DNA from: Gemmatimonadota bacterium
Lineage (GTDB): Bacteria > Gemmatimonadota > Gemmatimonadetes > Longimicrobiales > Longimicrobiaceae
Length of the DNA stretch: 64,000 bases
Direction: 5' to 3'
Assembly: GCA_028287185.1 (NCBI GenBank)
Contig: JAQBQD010000114.1
Coordinates: 54,883-118,882 of the forward strand
Made by a program: the position numbers and the translations under genes. Positions 15,747-25,019 of this stretch are shown here, piece after piece. The notes beneath the pieces are model-generated. The model was given only the letters and a program-made list of their open reading frames with translations, was not told the DNA's origin and did no database searches. Within the stretch, counting starts at the first letter, position 1. Each line of letters opens with the position of its first letter.

Positions 15747-18323
15747 ATGATCCCGCTCAAGAAGCCGCCCCCGCGCCTGCTGCGCTGGCTGGGCCCCGCG
15801 GCCGTTCTGATGATGATGCTGGGCGCGCTCTGGCTGCTGCACCGCCAGCTCGCCCACTACGACTTCCGCGAGGTGAAGGCGGCGGTGGTGGGCATCCCGC
15901 ACCACCGGCTGGTGCTGGCGCTGGCGCTCACGGTGGTGTCGTACGCGCTGCTGCCCGGCTACGACTTCACCGCGCTGGCATACGTCAAGAAGAAGCTGCC
16001 CTGGCACCGGGTGGAGCTGGCGGGCTTCCTGGCCTACGGCATCAGCCAGACGCTGGGCTTCCCCCTGGTCACGGGAAGCGGCATCCGCTACCGCCTGTGG
16101 TCCAGCTGGGGCCTGTCCACGGCCGAGATCGCCGAGGCCATCGCCTTCGCCAACGCCACGCACACCGTCTGCGCCGGCGCGGTGATCGGCACGGCGCTGC
16201 TGCTGGAGCCGCGCTACGCGGTGGAGCTGCTCAAGCTTCCGGCCGGCCCCCTGCGTCCGGTGGGGGCGCTGTGCGTGATCGGCGTCGTCTTCTACCTCGT
16301 CTGGAGCGTCATCAAGCGCGGCAAGCCGCTGCGCTTCCGCGGGTGGGAGTTTCCCGTGCCCCCGGTGGAGCTCACGCTGGTGCAGCTGGCCGTGGCCGCG
16401 GGCGACTGGGTGCTGGCGGGCACCGTGCTGTACGTGATGCTCCCCACGGGGCACGGCATCACCTTCCCCATCTTCATCGGCGCCTTCCTCATCTCGCTCT
16501 TCGCGGGCCTCATCAGCCACGTGCCCGGCGGCGTGGGCGTGTTCGAGACGCTGATGGTGCTGCTGCTGGAGGCCTGGATCCCCGCGCCCGAGGTGCTGGG
16601 GCGGCTGGTGGCGTACCGCGCGCTGTACTACCTGGTGCCCTTCTTCGTGGCGGTCGTGCTGCTGGGCATCTACGAGATCCGGCGTCAGGGCAAGCGGCTG
16701 GCGGCGGCGGCCACCATCAGCGCGCGGTGGGTGCCCTCCATCGTCCCCCAGGTGCTGGGCGTCACCACCTTCGTGGGCGGCGCGGTGCTGCTGCTGAGCG
16801 GCTCCACGCCCTCCGAGCACGGGCGCGTGCGGGCCGTGACGGCGCTGCTTCCCCTGGGCGTGGTGGAGCTTTCGCACTTCGCGGCCAGCCTGGCGGGCGC
16901 GGGGCTGGTGGTGCTGGCGTGGGGCCTGTCGCGGCGGCTGGACGCGGCGTGGGGGATGACGGTGGCGGTGCTGCTGGTGGGCATCGTGGCGTCGCTGCTG
17001 CGCGGCTTCGAGTGGGAGGAGGCGATCGTGCTCACGGTGATGCTGGGGCTGCTGCTGCCCTCGCGCCGCGCCTTCTACCGCAAGACCACGCTGCTGTCCG
17101 AGCCCTTCACCCCCGAGTGGGTGGTGGCGGTGGTGCTCGCCGTGGGATCGAGCCTGTGGCTGGGCTTCTTCGCGTACCGGCACGTGCAGTTCTCGGACGC
17201 GCTGTGGTGGCGGTTCAGCGTGACGGGCGATGCGCCGCGCTTCATGCGGGCCAGCGTGGGCGTGCTGGCGATGGTGGCCGTGTTCGCCCTGGTGCGCCTG
17301 TTCCGCCACGCGGAGCCCGAGCCGCACCTGCCCACCACGCGCGAGCTGGAGCGCGCCCGCCGCGTGGCGGGCCTCTCGCCCGAGGCGCGCGCCGCCCGGG
17401 CCCTGCGCGGCGACCTGGACCTGCTGTTCAGCCGCGACGGCGCCGCGATGCTGGCCTACGGGGTGGAGCGCAAGACGTGGGTGGCCGTGGGCGACCCCGT
17501 GGGCCCCCCCGCCGACCGCGCCGAGGTGGCGTGGACCTTCTGGGAGGAGGCCAACCTGCACCGGGCCACCCCCGTCTTCCACGAGGTGGGCGCGGAGGAA
17601 TTGTCCGTCTACCAGGACCTGGGGCTCACGCTGCTGAAGGTGGGCGAGGAGGCGCTTCTGCCCCTGGCGGAGTTCGCCCTGGACGCTCCCGGCCGCGAGG
17701 AGCTGCGGCGCATGCACGGCGGGCTGCTGGCGCGGGGCGCCGCCTTCCGCGTGGAGGACGGCGGCCCGCCGGCGCTGGACGGTGCCCCGGCCGCGACGCC
17801 CAAGTGGTTCACGGAGCTGGCGGGCGCCCCGTCGGACGCGCCGCCGGCGGAGCCCGTTCCCGCGCCGCGCTGCGCGACCGTGCAGGTGGAGGGGCGCACG
17901 GTGGCGGTGGGCACGCTGTTCACCACCGCGGACGACGCGGAGCTGGCGGTGGACGAGCTGCGCCTGTCGCCGGGGGCGCCCGCGGGCACGGCCGAGTTCC
18001 TGTTCGCCGAGGTGGCGCTGTGGGCCCGGGCGCAGGGCTTCCGCCGGTTCAGCCTGGGCAGCGCGCCGCTGGAGGGGCCGCCGGACCGCACCCTGGGCCC
18101 CGTGTGGGCCGCCGCCGGGCCGCACCTGTTCCCCCACGGCGAGCACTTCCCGGACTCCGCCGCCGTGCGCGCATTCAAGCAGCGCTTCGCGCCCGTGTGG
18201 GAGCCGCGCTACCTGGCCTCGCCCGGCGGCCTGGCCCTGCCGCGCATCCTGACGGACGTGGCCACGCTGATGACCCGCGGCGCAGCCTCCACCATCGCGC
18301 CGCCCGAGGCGACCGCGGCGTGA
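15747..18323 (+). CDS. mprF: Bifunctional aminoacyl-phosphatidylglycerol synthase/flippase (MprF-like)
   Basis: 858 residues, the length of full MprF. The first ~520 residues form about 14 membrane helices with the flippase landmarks G-S-G-I-R-Y-R-L-W-S and S-H-V-P-G-G-V-G-V-F-E; the C-terminal ~300 residues are the cytosolic GNAT-like synthase domain (F-S-R-D-G-A-A-M-L-A-Y-G-V then V-G-D-P-V-G-P and F-R-R-F-S-L-G-S-A-P-L). It uses Lys- or Ala-tRNA to modify phosphatidylglycerol and flips the product, lowering surface charge and giving resistance to cationic peptides. Start at 15747 (MIPLKKPPPR) matches the family; the Shine-Dalgarno sequence is weak. Amino acid specificity cannot be told. 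Confidence 0.88.
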   Translation: MIPLKKPPPRLLRWLGPAAVLMMMLGALWLLHRQLAHYDFREVKAAVVGIPHHRLVLALALTVVSYALLPGYDFTALAYVKKKLPWHRVELAGFLAYGISQTLGFPLVTGSGIRYRLWSSWGLSTAEIAEAIAFANATHTVCAGAVIGTALLLEPRYAVELLKLPAGPLRPVGALCVIGVVFYLVWSVIKRGKPLRFRGWEFPVPPVELTLVQLAVAAGDWVLAGTVLYVMLPTGHGITFPIFIGAFLISLFAGLISHVPGGVGVFETLMVLLLEAWIPAPEVLGRLVAYRALYYLVPFFVAVVLLGIYEIRRQGKRLAAAATISARWVPSIVPQVLGVTTFVGGAVLLLSGSTPSEHGRVRAVTALLPLGVVELSHFAASLAGAGLVVLAWGLSRRLDAAWGMTVAVLLVGIVASLLRGFEWEEAIVLTVMLGLLLPSRRAFYRKTTLLSEPFTPEWVVAVVLAVGSSLWLGFFAYRHVQFSDALWWRFSVTGDAPRFMRASVGVLAMVAVFALVRLFRHAEPEPHLPTTRELERARRVAGLSPEARAARALRGDLDLLFSRDGAAMLAYGVERKTWVAVGDPVGPPADRAEVAWTFWEEANLHRATPVFHEVGAEELSVYQDLGLTLLKVGEEALLPLAEFALDAPGREELRRMHGGLLARGAAFRVEDGGPPALDGAPAATPKWFTELAGAPSDAPPAEPVPAPRCATVQVEGRTVAVGTLFTTADDAELAVDELRLSPGAPAGTAEFLFAEVALWARAQGFRRFSLGSAPLEGPPDRTLGPVWAAAGPHLFPHGEHFPDSAAVRAFKQRFAPVWEPRYLASPGGLALPRILTDVATLMTRGAASTIAPPEATAA

Positions 18324-18437
18324 GGGCCGTCGATCCTCTCCCGAGGCAACGGTCGCCGATCGGTGGATTCGACGTCGGTTGATCGGATGAAGACCGGAGC
18401 GGGGCTCGGTCGCATCAGCCCGGTTCCACTGGGCATC

Positions 18438-18463
18438 GAACGCCACCGGCAGCGGTGGCGTTC
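18438..18463 (+). terminator. Intrinsic terminator after mprF
   Basis: Perfect 11-bp stem (GAACGCCACCG, GCAG tetraloop, complement) followed by GTCGTTTCT. It lies in the 384-bp gap 18324-18707, where no gene is seen. Confidence 0.75.
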
Positions 18464-18707
18464 GTCGTTTCTGGTGGTCGGCCGAAGGTGTCGCGGGAGC
18501 GTTGGTCTCGCGGGCGGCGGGCGTTGGACCGGGAGCGGTCCCGGCCCCCTGGCATCGACCGTGACAGGAGCCGGCCATCACAAAACCTTTACGATTTGCC
18601 GGGACCGAAAGCGCGGGTCGAGGGTTGGATCAGGAGCGAGCGAGGCGCGGTTCTCCGGGTGAAAGACCGGACGGGCCGGAACCGATCAACAAGGACGGAA
18701 GACCAGC

Positions 18708-19535
18708 GTGACGATGACCGAATCCCCCGCCTCGGTGCACGGCGGCATGCGGCAGCCCGACGGCGAGATGCCGTACTACGTGGCGATGGGCAACGAGGTG
18801 GAGGTGTTCGGCACCTGCCACGGGCGCGGGCTGCCGGTGATGCTCAAAGGGCCGACGGGGTGCGGCAAGACGCGCTTCGTGGAGCACATGGCGTGGCGCC
18901 TGAAGCGGCCGCTGGTGACCATCGCCTGCCACGACGACCTGTCGGCCAGCGACCTCACGGGCCGCTACCTGATCCGCGGCGGCGAGACGGTGTGGGTGGA
19001 CGGGCCGCTGACCACGGCCGTGCGCCTGGGCGCCATCTGCTACCTGGACGAGGTGGTGGAGGCGCGGCAGGACACCATCGTGGTCATCCACCCCCTCACG
19101 GACGACCGCCGCCTGCTGCCCATCGACAAGACGGGCGAGCTGGTGGAGGCGGCGCCCGGCTTCCAGCTGGTGGTGAGCTACAACCCCGGCTACCAGCACG
19201 CGCTGAAGGACCTGAAGCCCAGCACCCGGCAGCGCTTCGTGGCCCTGGAGTTCGACTTTCCGCCCGCCGAGCTGGAGGCGGAGGTGGTGATGCACGAGAG
19301 CGGCGTGGACCGCGCCCCCGCCGCGGCGCTGGTGAAGCTGGCGCAGCGCATCCGGCGGCTGCGCGACCAGGGGCTGGCGGAGGCGCCCAGCACGCGCCTG
19401 CTGGTCGCCACCGCGCGGTTGATGGCCGGCGGAATCGCCGCGCCCGACGCCTGCCGGGTGGCGCTGGTGAACCCGCTGACGGACGATCCCGACCTGCTGG
19501 CGGCGATCAGCGACCTGATCGCCGCCACCTTCTGA
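18708..19535 (+). CDS. AAA+ ATPase of the CbbQ/NirQ/NorQ family
   Basis: 275 residues. Walker A is G-P-T-G-C-G-K-T (48-55), Walker B is [12 protein letters not shown], and N-P-G-Y-Q supplies the sensor 1 asparagine; the P-G-Y-Q...[12 protein letters not shown] segment is diagnostic of CbbQ/NorQ. With its VWA partner such MoxR-type ATPases activate metalloenzymes (RuBisCO, nitric oxide reductase) by remodelling. No RuBisCO or nor gene is in the window, so the client is unknown. The VWA gene starts 5 bp after its stop. Confidence 0.88.
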   Translation: MTMTESPASVHGGMRQPDGEMPYYVAMGNEVEVFGTCHGRGLPVMLKGPTGCGKTRFVEHMAWRLKRPLVTIACHDDLSASDLTGRYLIRGGETVWVDGPLTTAVRLGAICYLDEVVEARQDTIVVIHPLTDDRRLLPIDKTGELVEAAPGFQLVVSYNPGYQHALKDLKPSTRQRFVALEFDFPPAELEAEVVMHESGVDRAPAAALVKLAQRIRRLRDQGLAEAPSTRLLVATARLMAGGIAAPDACRVALVNPLTDDPDLLAAISDLIAATF

Positions 19536-19540
19536 CGGCC

Positions 19541-21550
19541 GTGGCCTTCTCGTTCCTCGGCCGTCCGCTCAGGCGCCCTCCGTCGATCGACGACGACCCG
19601 CCGACGGACGATGGCACCGTGCGGCTGGACGACGTGCGGCGGCGGCTGGAGATCCTGCTGGCCGCGCTGTACGGCCGCCCCATCCCCATCGCCACGTCGC
19701 GCGCGGAGCCGCCGCCGGGGGTGCTGGATCGCGTGTTCCGCCGCCCGCCGCCGCACCTGCGCGGCGTCCGCGCGACGGCGTCCACGGACGGCGAGCGTAT
19801 CCACCTGCCCGCCGAGCTTCCCCCGGAGCCCGGCGGAGCGGACGCGCTGGCGCGCTACCGGCTGCTGGCCATCGAGCAGGCGGAGCGGATGCGGCGCGGC
19901 ACCCCGCTGCACGCGCCGGAGGACGACGCGCTGGCCCGCGACCTGTACCTGCTGGCCGAGGGCGCCGCCGTCGACCGCGCCATCACCCGCGACGTGCCCG
20001 GCGTTCGCGCCGCGCTGCGTGCCGAGCGCACGGCGGCGCTGTCCGCGCGGCCGGCGCTGGACGCGCTGACGCCCGCCGAGCGCGAGGTGGAGGCGCTGGT
20101 GCGGTCCGCGTTGCTGACGGATGGGGCCGAGGAGGTGGGCGGCCCGGCGCCGGGATCGACGCCCGAGGAGACCGCCGCATGGGCGCGGGAGCGCGCCGCC
20201 AGCCTGCGCGCGCTTCACGCAGGCGCATACCGCGGCGTGACGCCGGTCGCGGCGTGGGGCAAGGTGGCGGAGCCCACGCCGGCCGTTCGCGTGCGGGCCG
20301 TCGAGCGATTCACCCCGCCGCCGCCCCGCGCGACGCTGACCGGAGTGGGGATCGGCGGCCAGGGCGGCAAGTCGGCCCGCGGCAGCGCCAGGCCGGCCGA
20401 GGGGATGGACGCGGACCAGGGGCTGGAAGGAAAGACGCAGGACGCGGCCAGGAAGAGCTCGGGTAAGGGCAAGTCGAAGGGTACGGGCGAGGCGGCCGAT
20501 CCCAAGACCGGGGCCGATCGGCCGGACGATCCCGAGGGGACGGAGGAGGGAGACGGGGAGCGGACCGGGGCGCCGGACCCCTCCGCGGAGCCGGAGACGG
20601 ATCACGCCGCGACGGTCCGCGTGCGTGTGGCGGCGGCCCGCTCCGCCCCGCCGGCGGATTCGTTCACGTACCCCGAGTGGGACGCGTGGGCCGGGCGGTA
20701 CGTGCCCGCGGCGGCGACCGTGCGGCTGAGCGACCCGGAGCCGGGCGACCCGGACTGGGCGGCGGACGAGCTGCGCCGGCACGCCGCGGTGGTGCGCCGG
20801 CTGCGCGAGCAGTTCGAGCGGCTGCGCGCACGGCGCACGCGGCTGCGCCAGCAGCGCGACGGCGAGGAGCTGGACCTGGCCGCCTGCGTGAGCGCGCTGG
20901 TGGACCTGCGCACGGGCCACACCGTGGACGACCGCCTGTACTCGTCCGTGCGCCCGGCGCGCCGCGAGATGTCCATCCTGCTGCTGGTGGACGTGAGCGG
21001 ATCGACCGTGGAGCCCGTGAACGCCACCGGCGCGCGTATCATCGACGTGGAGAAGACGGCGCTGCTGCTCACGGGCGAGGCGCTGGACGCGCTGGGCGAC
21101 CGCTGGGCCGTGCTCACCTTCTCGGGCCGCACGGCGAACGACGTGCGGATGCGGACCATCAAAGGCTTCGCGGAGCGCGGCGGCGACCCCGTGCGGCGCC
21201 GCATCGCCGCGCTGCAGCCGGAGGGATACACGCGCCTGGGTGCCGCCGTGCGCCACGCCACGGGGCTGCTGGCCGCGCAGGGCACCACGCACCGCCTGCT
21301 CCTCATCCTGAGCGACGGCAAGCCCAACGACGACGACCACTACCAGGGCCGCTACGCCGTGGAGGACTCGCGCCAGGCCATCGCCGAGGCGCGCGACCGC
21401 GGTGTCTTCCCCTTCTGCCTGACGGTGGACCGCGCCGGCGCCGCGTACCTGGCCCGCATCTTCGGCGCGCCGGGCCACATGATCCTGCGCCGCCCCGACC
21501 AGCTTCCGCTGGCCCTCACCCGCGTCGTCCGCCACATCCTGGGCGCGTAG
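19541..21550 (+). CDS. VWA-domain activator protein (NorD/CbbO-type)
   Basis: 669 residues with a GTG start 5 bp after the AAA+ gene. The C-terminal von Willebrand A domain has an intact MIDAS: D484-x-S-x-S in L-L-V-D-V-S-G-S-T, followed by T-F-S-G-R-T and L-S-D-G-K-P-N-D, typical of NorD. The middle (about residues 270-370) is a low-complexity, Lys/Gly/Glu/Asp-rich linker that is probably disordered; the N-terminal part carries helical segments also seen in CbbO/NorD. It would recruit the NorQ-type ATPase to a client metalloprotein in the cytoplasm. The pair is orphaned from any known client. Confidence 0.85.
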   Translation: MAFSFLGRPLRRPPSIDDDPPTDDGTVRLDDVRRRLEILLAALYGRPIPIATSRAEPPPGVLDRVFRRPPPHLRGVRATASTDGERIHLPAELPPEPGGADALARYRLLAIEQAERMRRGTPLHAPEDDALARDLYLLAEGAAVDRAITRDVPGVRAALRAERTAALSARPALDALTPAEREVEALVRSALLTDGAEEVGGPAPGSTPEETAAWARERAASLRALHAGAYRGVTPVAAWGKVAEPTPAVRVRAVERFTPPPPRATLTGVGIGGQGGKSARGSARPAEGMDADQGLEGKTQDAARKSSGKGKSKGTGEAADPKTGADRPDDPEGTEEGDGERTGAPDPSAEPETDHAATVRVRVAAARSAPPADSFTYPEWDAWAGRYVPAAATVRLSDPEPGDPDWAADELRRHAAVVRRLREQFERLRARRTRLRQQRDGEELDLAACVSALVDLRTGHTVDDRLYSSVRPARREMSILLLVDVSGSTVEPVNATGARIIDVEKTALLLTGEALDALGDRWAVLTFSGRTANDVRMRTIKGFAERGGDPVRRRIAALQPEGYTRLGAAVRHATGLLAAQGTTHRLLLILSDGKPNDDDHYQGRYAVEDSRQAIAEARDRGVFPFCLTVDRAGAAYLARIFGAPGHMILRRPDQLPLALTRVVRHILGA

Positions 21551-21641
21551 CGGCGGGCGCCGGCCCCGGCGGGAACGGATCGTGCGCGCGCGGACGGCGA
21601 CACCACCGCCGTTTCGACCTCGGTTCCCCAGCCAGCACCTC

Positions 21642-23762
21642 ATGCCTCCCACGCTCTCGCCGGACGCCGGCGCGCCGGTCGGCCTGTTCCCTGCCGCTGA
21701 CGGCGAGATGGCCCGGCTGTGCCGCGAGCTCGACTGGGCGTCCACGCCGCTGGGCGACCCCGCCGGGTGGTCGCAGAGCCTGCGCGTCATGGTGTCCACC
21801 GTGCTCGCCTCGCGCCACCCCATGTTCCTGTGGTGGGGGCCGGAGCTGGTGCAGGTCTACAACGACGGATACCGCCGCAGCCTGGGCGACGGAGGGAGGC
21901 ACCCGCGCGCCCTGGGCATGCGCGGCAAGGAGTTCTGGACGGACATCTGGGAGACCATCGGCCCGCAGATCCGCCAGGTGATGGACGGCGGCGAGGCCAC
22001 CTGGCACGTGGACCAGCTCGTGGCCATCGAGCGCAACGGCGGGCTGGAGGAGGTCTACTGGACCTACAGCTACAGCGCCGTGCCCGACGACGACGGCTCC
22101 ATCGGCGGCACCCTGGTGGTGTGCCAGGAGACCACCGAGCGGGTGCTGGCCGAGCGGCGCCTGGGCACGCTGAACCGGCTGGCCTCGGTGCCGCTCCGGG
22201 GCAGCGTGCGCGAGACGGCGGCCGCCGCCACCCGCGCCGTCGAGTCGCCGGACGTGCCCTTCGCCCTGTGCTGGCTGGCGCCCGAAGGCGACCCGGACGG
22301 CGCGCCGGAGCTGGTGGAGGCGGCGGGGCTGCCCCGCGGCGCGGGCGAGCTGCCTGCGTCGCTCGTCCAGGCGGTGCGCTCCGGGCGGGCGCAGGGGGTG
22401 GAGCTGGCGGGATGGGACGCCCTGCGGGGCGTGGGGCCCTGGCCCGAGCCCCCGGAGGAGGCCGCCGTCTTTCCCCTGCAGGCGCCCGGTGTGGAGCGTC
22501 CGCTGGGCATGCTGGCGCTGGGCCTCAGCTCGCGGCTGCCGAGCGGCGAGGGGTACGAGGGCTTCCTGGCCGCCGCCGCCGCGCAGGTGTCGGCGCGCGT
22601 GGCCGAGCGGCGGGCCGAGGTGCAACGCGAGACGCTGCTGCGCGAGCTGGACGTGGAGCGCTCGCGGCTGGAGTTCGTGTTCCAGCAGGCGCCCGCCTTC
22701 CTGGCCGTGCTGCGCGGCCCCCGGCACGTGTTCTCGCTGGTGAACGAGGCCTACTACCAGCTCGTGGGGCAACGCCGGCTGGTGGGGGTTCCGGCGATGG
22801 AGGCGCTTCCCGAGGTGCGCGAACAGGGCTTCCAGGAGCTTCTGGACGGAGTGCTTCGGACGGGCGTGCCGTACGTGGGACGCGAGGTGCCGGTGCAGCT
22901 GCGGCGTACGCCGGGACGCGAGCCCGAGGAGCGCTTCGTGGACCTGGCGTACCTGCCGCTGGTGGAGGCCGGCGGCGTTCGGGCGGGCATCATCGCCCAC
23001 GGCACCGACGTCACCGAGCACGTGCTGGCACGGCGCGAGGTGGAGGCGGCGCGGGCCCAGGCCGAGGCCGCCAACCGCGCCAAGGGCGAGTTCCTGGCCG
23101 TCATGAGCCACGAGCTGCGCACGCCGCTGAACGCCATCGGGGGCTACGCCGAACTGCTGGAGATGGGCATCCGCGGCCCCATCAACGACGCGCAGCGCGA
23201 GGACCTGCGCCGCATCCAGACCAGCCAGCGGCACCTGCTGGGCCTCATCAACGAGGTCCTGAACTATGCCAAGCTGGAAACGGGGATGGTGCACTACGAC
23301 CTGGCGGAGGTGCCCGTGCGCGAGACGCTGGCCTTCGCGGAGGCGCTGGTGGCCCCGCAGGCGCGCGGCAAAGGCCTGGCGCTGCGGGTGCGCCCCTGCG
23401 ACGGCAGCCTGGCCGTGCGCGCCGACGGCGAGAAGCTGCGGCAGATCCTTGTGAACCTGCTGTCCAACGCGGTGAAGTTCACCGAGGCGGGCGGCTCGGT
23501 GGCGCTGGCGTGCGACGCGGAGGGCGCGTGGGCCGACTTCCACGTGAGCGACACGGGGATGGGCATTCCCGCCGACAAGCTGGAGCCCATCTTCGAGCCC
23601 TTCGTGCAGGTGCGCTCCGACCTTGCCCGCCCGCAGGAGGGCACGGGCCTGGGCCTGGCCATCAGCCGCGACCTGGCCCGCGGCATGGGCGGCGACCTGT
23701 GGGCCCGCAGCACGCCCGGCCAGGGCAGCACGTTCACCCTGCGCCTTCCCCTGGCGGACTGA
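21642..23762 (+). CDS. PAS/GAF-containing sensor histidine kinase
   Basis: 706 residues, no membrane helices. Domain order: PAS (about 25-170, with F-L-W-W-G-P-E-L-V-Q-V-Y-N-D-G-Y), a GAF-like domain (about 185-330), a second PAS (about 345-465), HisKA with His490 in M-S-H-E-L-R-T-P-L-N-A-I, and HATPase_c with N-L-L-S-N-A-V-K-F-T (N box), D-T-G-M-G-I-P (G1) and G-T-G-L-G-L-A-I (G2). It is a soluble, multi-input kinase. No response regulator is adjacent; the free-standing receiver protein at 47.6-48.0 kb is a possible but unproven partner. Start at 21642 gives a normal N-terminus; the Shine-Dalgarno sequence is weak. Confidence 0.9.
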   Translation: MPPTLSPDAGAPVGLFPAADGEMARLCRELDWASTPLGDPAGWSQSLRVMVSTVLASRHPMFLWWGPELVQVYNDGYRRSLGDGGRHPRALGMRGKEFWTDIWETIGPQIRQVMDGGEATWHVDQLVAIERNGGLEEVYWTYSYSAVPDDDGSIGGTLVVCQETTERVLAERRLGTLNRLASVPLRGSVRETAAAATRAVESPDVPFALCWLAPEGDPDGAPELVEAAGLPRGAGELPASLVQAVRSGRAQGVELAGWDALRGVGPWPEPPEEAAVFPLQAPGVERPLGMLALGLSSRLPSGEGYEGFLAAAAAQVSARVAERRAEVQRETLLRELDVERSRLEFVFQQAPAFLAVLRGPRHVFSLVNEAYYQLVGQRRLVGVPAMEALPEVREQGFQELLDGVLRTGVPYVGREVPVQLRRTPGREPEERFVDLAYLPLVEAGGVRAGIIAHGTDVTEHVLARREVEAARAQAEAANRAKGEFLAVMSHELRTPLNAIGGYAELLEMGIRGPINDAQREDLRRIQTSQRHLLGLINEVLNYAKLETGMVHYDLAEVPVRETLAFAEALVAPQARGKGLALRVRPCDGSLAVRADGEKLRQILVNLLSNAVKFTEAGGSVALACDAEGAWADFHVSDTGMGIPADKLEPIFEPFVQVRSDLARPQEGTGLGLAISRDLARGMGGDLWARSTPGQGSTFTLRLPLAD

Positions 23763-23835
23763 CGCGGGCGCCGGCCCGGCGCCGTTCATCACCCGGGCGG
23801 CGGGATCGCATCGAGCGTCACGGCATCGGTCGAAG

Positions 23836-23868
23836 AGGCCCACGGAAGCAGGCTGCTCCCGTGGGCCT
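23836..23868. terminator. Bidirectional terminator between convergent genes
   Basis: AGGCCCACGG and CCGTGGGCCT form a 10-bp stem followed on the + strand by CGTCTTTCC. It lies between the sensor kinase and the M23 peptidase, which converge here. Confidence 0.7.
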
Positions 23869-23903
23869 CGTCTTTCCTCCCTCATCCTCACCTCATCGAC
23901 CGA

Positions 23904-24656
23904 TCACCATGCCTCCGTCGTATCCGAGAACAGCATGTGTCTGCGAGGGGCGAAATGTCCGCCCAGCCTGGACATGGATTCCGCCGGCGTAGAGCCCTGT
24001 CGCCTGCCGGCAGGGCCGCCTCCCGTGTCGGCGCTCGCCAGGTCGGCGTGCAGGATGAGGTACGGGTCCACGTTACGGCCCTCCCACCAGCGGTGCACGT
24101 TCTCCAGGATGGCGATGGAGAAGTGCAGGTGGGTGTCGCCCGGCGCGGCGTTGCCCGTGTCGCCCACGTAGCCGATCACGTCGCCGCGCTTCACCTCCTG
24201 CCCATCGTGCAGGCCGGGGGCGTAGCGCTCCAGGTGCGCGTAGTAGAAGCGCGTGCGGCCGTCGGGGGCAAGCTGGTAGATGGCGTTGCCTCCCAGCGAC
24301 CCCTGGTGCAGCCGCAGGATGGTGCCGTCGGTGACGGCGTACACCTCGGTGCCGCGTGGGGCGTGGATGTCGATGGCGTCGTGCACGCGCCCGCCGGAGC
24401 GAGCCTCGCGGTACGTGTCGCGAAGCTGCGTCGGCCGCACGCCGCTCACGGGCAGCAGCAGGTGAAGCGCCGCCACGCTGCGCAGGTAGGTGAAGTCGGG
24501 AACCAGCGACCCGCTGAAGATGCGGGGTGCGGACTGCGCGCCGATGGGTGCGGCGGCGGCCAGGCAGAGAAGCGCCGCGGACAGTGCGGGGGGCAGGCGG
24601 CGCGATGCGGAACGGACGGACGTGCGGACGGTCGGGTGCTGTCGGTTGGCTCGCAT
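23904..24656 (-). CDS. Secreted M23 family (LytM) peptidase
   Basis: 250 residues from the ATG at 24656; an ATG 11 codons upstream is also possible. The N-terminus carries a signal peptide (R-R-L-P-P-A-L-S-A-A-L-L-C-L-A-A-A-A-P-I-G-A-Q). The M23 zinc motifs are H-D-A-I-D-I-H-A-P-R-G-T (HxxxD) and T-H-L-H-F-S (HxH), with Y-Y-A-H-L between them, so the enzyme should be active. It would cut peptide cross-links of peptidoglycan or act on periplasmic peptides. The last 35 residues are basic and unconserved. The stop lies beyond a bidirectional terminator shared with the kinase gene. Confidence 0.85.
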   Translation of the reverse strand: MRANRQHPTVRTSVRSASRRLPPALSAALLCLAAAAPIGAQSAPRIFSGSLVPDFTYLRSVAALHLLLPVSGVRPTQLRDTYREARSGGRVHDAIDIHAPRGTEVYAVTDGTILRLHQGSLGGNAIYQLAPDGRTRFYYAHLERYAPGLHDGQEVKRGDVIGYVGDTGNAAPGDTHLHFSIAILENVHRWWEGRNVDPYLILHADLASADTGGGPAGRRQGSTPAESMSRLGGHFAPRRHMLFSDTTEAW

Positions 24657-25019
24657 GGTTGGCGTTCGCTTCGGCGGCTCGACCGGCATGGTGGGCTTCG
24701 CTCAGACCGCGCCCACGGTAGCCTCGTAGCTTTGCGTCCCCGTCTTTCGGCGGGTTTGCCGTTGTCGAAGATGTCCCGGTTTGCGCTCCCGGGGTTGATG
24801 CGGGGGGAACTTCTGGATTTCGCGGTGAAGGCTCCGTACGCTGGTTGGTGCGGGGTTCCTCTCCTCCTTCGGGAGACGGGGTGGCGGGGGGCGATCGCGC
24901 ACGTGGGGGCGGCGCGGTCGCAGGAATGTAGCAGATTTAAGTATGCGGTTGATGTGCAACAAGGTAGGTCACGCACCGGCGGAAACGCAAGTATCTCGTT
25001 GGATGTCATTTCGCTGCTT
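24657..25019. other. Spacer between cbiZ and the M23 peptidase
   Basis: 363 bp with no supported gene. The part near 24930-25010 is AT-rich (TTTAAGTATGCGG) and probably holds the - strand promoter of the peptidase, but no clear pair of hexamers. I looked for a cobalamin riboswitch here and did not see one. Confidence 0.4.

Noticed and set aside
15480..18581. A 1033-codon open frame on the - strand over mprF
   Set aside because: The translation is low-complexity, His/Gln/Arg-rich and has no domain; it is an antisense shadow of the real + strand gene, as are the long frames opposite the norQD, M13, TonB and propeller genes.
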